Of a stretch of 64,000 nucleotides of DNA, positions 59,505-64,000 are shown one piece after another. The position numbers and the translations under genes were made by a program. Numbering within the stretch: the first letter of the stretch is position 1; every line of letters begins with the position of its first letter. Origin of the DNA: Amblyornis subalaris (taxonomy: Eukaryota > Chordata > Aves > Passeriformes > Ptilonorhynchidae); NCBI GenBank assembly GCA_018881555.1, contig JACAXG010000068.1:2756198-2820197 (forward strand), in the 5' to 3' direction. The notes beneath the pieces were generated by a model that was not told the DNA's origin, did not search any database, and saw only the letters and a list, made by a program, of their open reading frames with translations.

Positions 59505-62500
59505 ACATGGGTGCTGTCCACGTCCATGGAGTGAGGAGTGGGAGTTCCCACCCTCGGCAGTCACCGCTGGGGCTGCAGGACCCACGCTGTGTCTGCGGGC
59601 TTGCGGGGGAGGCTGAAATAGATTCTTGGCATCCAGTCTTGGATCTTGGATCCTCTTTGCTTAATAGATTGCTCTGTCTCCCTGGTGATACTGCTGCAGC
59701 TGCAAGCCACAGAGGCATTTTGGCTGAAGTCCTCTTGGTTTAAAGGAGAGAATACTGGGTAGATCTGCTCGGCAGGAGCACGGCTGAATGCTCTGTTTCC
59801 ACTCTGGCCTGGGAGACTCCCAATTCTGCTGACCTGAGGGACACATCTCTTCATGTCCCAGGCTCTGGAGAGGAAAGAAATAGTGTCTGCAATAGTTTTC
59901 ATTTTGTACAGAAAGATTTGAGGTCTCAGCCCAAGAGGCCATTTTGTGCCGCCTTTGCCTTGTGGAAGTTGCTAAGTTTATTTTTGTCTGTGCGAGTTGA
60001 CCTGGTTTTTTTGGTTTTTTTTTTTTTATATATGGCAAAGGTGGATAGACTCCTGCATAGAGACTTTTTAATATTTCCTATAAACCTAAACAAATACGTT
60101 AAATAAAGGTCCTTTCACCTCCAGCTTGATGGTTCAAATCCAATCGTGCTTGGGAACAGAAATGTTGAAGCAGTAAAAATAAAACATCTCCTGATTTATG
60201 GGTAGAAGTGTCAAGCTTTGACTTGTTCTGATTACTGGCATCACATTATTTGTGAACATTCACACAACTGCCAGAAATTCACGAAACACGTCTGTGAATC
60301 CCAGAAGTTTCATAAACTTCAGCCTGAGTGGTTATTTGCTTTCTGGTGAATAAGTGGGCTGGCTGAAGGGGTATAACAAGGCCAGCTAACTAATGCTCAG
60401 GTCCCATAGTAATAATAGTGAGTGAAAAGGCTCTTGTTTCTGTTACACAGCAGAAGGTGGCAATTCTGCTCCAGTTTGCCCCAGACAATTGCCATTTGCT
60501 CTGGGGAACTGTTGTTAGTGGTTTGAGGAAGCCAAGGAAGAGGGGGTTGAACTTGACTTTCAAATCTTACGTTGTTTGCTGGGCCAGTGTTGGGGGAAAA
60601 AAAATCAATTATTTCCTTCAAGGTTGAGTTATTCTATTGGAGAAACCACAGCAGTGCTAACACCAGGTAGTGCTTGTAGGGAACAGGAGGTGCTGGGAAG
60701 CAGGGCTGTGGTTCAGAGCTCTGTGCAAGGCAGGACACAGAGCTGTTCCCCCACCACGAGCACATCAGCCACTCTCTGTATTTGTACCAGTGTTTAACTG
60801 CCTTAAAAAGCACAGGGATTTGGCAAATCCATATGGATTTCACACCAGCAGTATTGATGCCACAATTAAAGCCTAAGTTCAAGGCATAGCTGTGCTAAGC
60901 TGACTCTCTCCCCAGCAGACCCTGGCATACACCTATTTGTTGGGCATTCAAAAGCAACCAGTGAATCCCAGGCTGTGGGAATCTTGGCTCAAAGCAATGG
61001 TGTGGTCTACAATATAGCAGAGCTACTCTGGGACTAATTGTACATGATATTTTAAACGTTTTTTAAACGTTCTTTTCCTTTATGTGAGTCTTTATATTCT
61101 CTCCCTGCTTTCTCTCCATCTGCAAAAAGTAAAATTTAGAAAAGGTTATTATAGCTGCTTTGTCACAACGTAAAGTACCTGCATGGGGAAGTGACAGGAT
61201 AGGGAGAACGTGGCGTGGTTCTGCTACCACTTTGCGTATGTGTGACTTTACAACGTTATTTTCAATTTCTGTTGGTATTATAAATAATAGATCAGGTCCA
61301 CAACTTATTTCCTGAAAGTTCCAGCAGATGCGGTGTAATTAACAGACTGTAATCATTAGGTTTTGGAGGGAGGGTGACATATCAATTTTTAACTGTTTTT
61401 CNGCTTAGAAACACATCCAAGTAGTGCTGCCTCCAGAGGGATGTGCACATGGATGAGTGCACTTTGTGCATGCCATTTTATATACATTCTCACTTTGCTT
61501 TCCAAGTATTAACATGTGTAAATCCCTTTGGCATGTGCAGATACGTGCAAGCGGGTTGTGCATCCACAGCATTTATTTGCATATGGAAGAAAGCATATGT
61601 GGAATGGTGTGCACTGAGTTACACTTGCACTGAAGTCCTTTGAATGCTTGACCTTACAAAGAATCTCTTCAAATCTGNGGCTGAGTGATTCAGTTCCTTT
61701 CACCTTAAAAAAAAAAAAGGCAGGCTGACTTTGGGTGGAGGAATAATGATATTATTTGAGGAAATAAACCTTTGAGGTGTATTGCTCAGTTGCCTTCCCT
61801 TTNATACAGCAATATGAAAACCACAGAGACGGAGAAACCAGTTTTGGTGGACAAATACAGGTGTAGCTCAGAGGTGCAGGTGTTGAGCTGATACCCACAC
61901 GAGCACAACTCATTACTGCCAGCGAGATTGTTACTTCTACCCACACAAATAACCCCATGGCTGCAGCACGACACCACAATCTCTTTGCTNTTGCAAGTCT
62001 CATCTGCTCAGCAGACTTGTCCAACAAGTTGTATTTGGCTCTTGGGGTCTCAAAGCAGGAGGGAGAGTGTGGTGCTGTGATGCCTGCTCCCCACACTAAT
62101 GCAGGACATGGCCCAAAGGAGTGAACCTCACAGAGGTGATTCAGGGCAGTAACTGNGATTAGCTTCTGGGAATATTAATATTATTTGAGTTTTTAGGGTG
62201 GTTGAAATAGATGAAAATTTTTGTGGAGAACTGCTTTTCCTTTACATTTTGGGAGGACTCCTAATGATTTTGTCCAGTAGCTCCTAATTTCTGCCAGTAA
62301 ATTCTATTCTTTGTGCACTGAAGTAAAGATGATGGTAATATCTGAGAGCACTTCCTTGAAATGCCAGTTAAAACCTAAGAAATTTTACTGGGGAAACTGT
62401 TGGATTGTCCACCTCTAAATAGCTACCACTGATTATTTTTTTTTTAAATGATAAGTAGATTAGAGTACCCCTGATTTCCCCCATGCAGGCAATCGTTCCC

Positions 62501-62819
62501 ANGTGGATCTTTTTTCCCTCTTCTTTTGGAGAAATTGAATGTTTCATTCTGTATGTTTTAGAGGCTCTAATTCAGATTTCATACTGTTTTATCACTTTAT
62601 TTAAGGACGGTGCAGGAGACAGGAATCTGAACTGGCTCCCTGATGCTTAAGAAGGTGAATAATGACTTGGAGAAGACCTTGTGCGTATCTTTTGATCTTT
62701 GGGCTTCAGACACCCCTTCACCCATAATTAACTCGTGTGTTGACTGATCACCTGAGTGATCAAGGGAGACTGGGTATGGCAGGGGAAACCAGGAAACTAT
62801 TGCTCTATGGCAAAACAGC
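59505..62819. other. Non-coding stretch
   Basis: Contains a T-rich run at about 60003-60030 and the doubled TTTTAAACGTT at about 61050-61070. Minus-strand frames of 125 codons (59661-60038) and 114 codons (61752-62096) have no known domain. No gene is supported. Confidence 0.4.
62745..62762. other. 7-bp inverted repeat
   Basis: TGATCAC and GTGATCA are exactly complementary and separated by CTGA. Short palindromes of this size occur by chance in 64 kb. Confidence 0.4.
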
Positions 62820-63300
62820 AATCAAGCCAGCTCGTCTATGATACAAATCAGATACCTGCAAGAACAAGTCACGTACTGGCGAGCTGTACTGGAGATGGAT
62901 GAAATCTTAAATCATTATCCTCGATAGCATCAATTATGTTTACAGGGTAAGCCCATGCTATCTTCATGGCAAGCCCTGCATCCAGATAACAGCAGCAGCA
63001 GCAACAACAAAAACTAAAATTACAGCATGAATTTCGGGAGGGGCAGTGCTCTATGCACGACTGGCCAATAAATCAGGACCATCCGTGGATTAGATGGAGG
63101 GGAATGGGAACAGTTATCATTCTGTTGTATAAAATGCACAGCTTAGGCTGTAGAGATCATTTAAAATGTATATGAATTTGAAATCAGCCAAAAGATATGT
63201 CAGGCGTTTTTCTTCNTAGAATTATGGCATGTTTTTAAAGCCTAAGTGCTTTTCAGTACAAATTTTAGCATGTTTTGCATTCAAATGAAACATCTACTAT
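62820..63300. promoter_or_regulatory. Enhancer-like block
   Basis: Repeat-free AT-rich sequence apart from a short CAG/CAA trinucleotide run. It has AATCATTATCCTCG, GCCAATAAATC and ATCATTTAAAATG motifs and no open frame. A similar texture continues at 63480-63640, with TTGTGACAATAAACAGG near 63594. Function is inferred only. Confidence 0.25.
62990..63011 (+). repeat. CAG/CAA trinucleotide run
   Basis: About four CAG units followed by three CAA units. All frames are closed nearby, so it is not a coding polyglutamine tract. Confidence 0.7.
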
Positions 63301-63640
63301 ACGTGTGAAGCCCTTGCACACACTGCCTGTAAAAGTGGAGGGAATCATTGGATTTATGGGTTCTTTTGCACATTCTGTCAAAGTCAGCCGTTCTGCCTAA
63401 TGGAGCCCATGGAACAGGAAAGGCTTTCATTGCACAACTTTCCATAAGAGAGAGAGTGTTTGCTGTCTGACACATCGCAACGCATAAACAAAGCCTCAAA
63501 ATAAGTCTGCATTAAAAGGAGGAACCTCAACTGGAAAGGGATTAAGTTAATAACATTTTCTGTAATGTCTTTATCAGCATTTCTGCGGCCAGTTTGTGAC
63601 AATAAACAGGCAAAAAAAAAAANATCATGTTCGAGATGGA

Positions 63641-64000
63641 AGTAAATTTCGGGCTGATATGAGTGATGTACCTCATAACCAGTTATAATTAGAAGGGAGG
63701 CTTCTTACAGCACTGTTCCTCTATAAATCACAGCAGATATTACCCCAACTTGTACAACAACTATGAAATATGCTATGAAATTTGAAACTCATGAAATAGG
63801 TTCTTTTGTTGCAATTTCATTCTCAGGAAAGCTCTCATTTGATACAAGCTTACTCCTTTTTTTGATTGGTTTCTTAAAAATAAGGTAACCACCCTCAATT
63901 CCCTAGAAAACTGTATTAAAACTTCAATTTAGAAAAATCTTTTTTGGTTTTTATAATCACAGTTTGTGCAAGCTGAAAGCATTACATGTTTTGGTACACA
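63641..64000. other. Non-coding end of window
   Basis: AT-rich unique sequence. No repeat, gene or exon signal recognised up to the edge. Confidence 0.4.

Noticed and set aside
62990..63011. Coding polyglutamine repeat
   Set aside because: No open frame extends on either side; it is a simple trinucleotide run.

Overview
This window reads as bird nuclear DNA, probably intergenic or deep inside a very long intron. The bird call rests on interspersed repeats: four recognisable CR1 LINE 3' ends (about 22.2, 26.6, 41.2 and 45.0 kb), one solo LTR of a common avian (passerine-type) endogenous retrovirus family at 7615-8131, and a thin layer of old amniote relics such as MIR-type core SINEs. There are no bacterial-style genes, operons, rRNA, tRNA or CRISPR arrays. 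No open frame gives a protein I recognise. The longest is 180 codons and lies in GC-rich sequence, where long chance frames are expected. I therefore annotate no CDS.

Layout. 0-2 kb: ordinary sequence, then an isolated CpG island (core 1501-1740) with a very good CTCF-type motif. 2-9.9 kb: unique sequence with a possible 255-bp exon (5854-6108) and the solo LTR. 9.9-13 kb: an old palindromic repeat and two enhancer-like blocks. 15.2-15.8 kb: the most enhancer-like block, AT-rich, with homeodomain-type cores and an exact internal repeat, and ending in a strong minus-strand G-quadruplex motif. Two short segments of this block are similar in sequence and order to a second block at 19.66-19.83 kb. 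18.9 kb: a MIR-like relic. 22-28.8 kb: CR1 fragments, a CTCF-like motif, old repeats and an AT-rich block at 25.9-26.2 kb. 29-38 kb: plain sequence almost free of N. 39-41.4 kb: a G-quadruplex motif, a 45-bp tandem duplication, a 9-bp hairpin and the best-preserved CR1 copy. 43-48.4 kb: several enhancer-like blocks, one carrying an RFX X-box-like palindrome, plus a CR1 fragment. 48.4-64 kb: mostly plain sequence with two more G-quadruplex motifs, T/G-rich tracts and terminal AT-rich blocks.

Interpretation. Sparse repeats, no convincing exons and repeated AT-rich blocks with many TAAT-type cores fit the regulatory landscape of a developmental gene outside the window. That is inference. I cannot name the target gene, and cross-species alignment would be decisive. 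Single N characters occur about twice per kb but are almost absent from 31.8-38.0 kb and 57.2-61.4 kb, which may reflect masked polymorphic positions.
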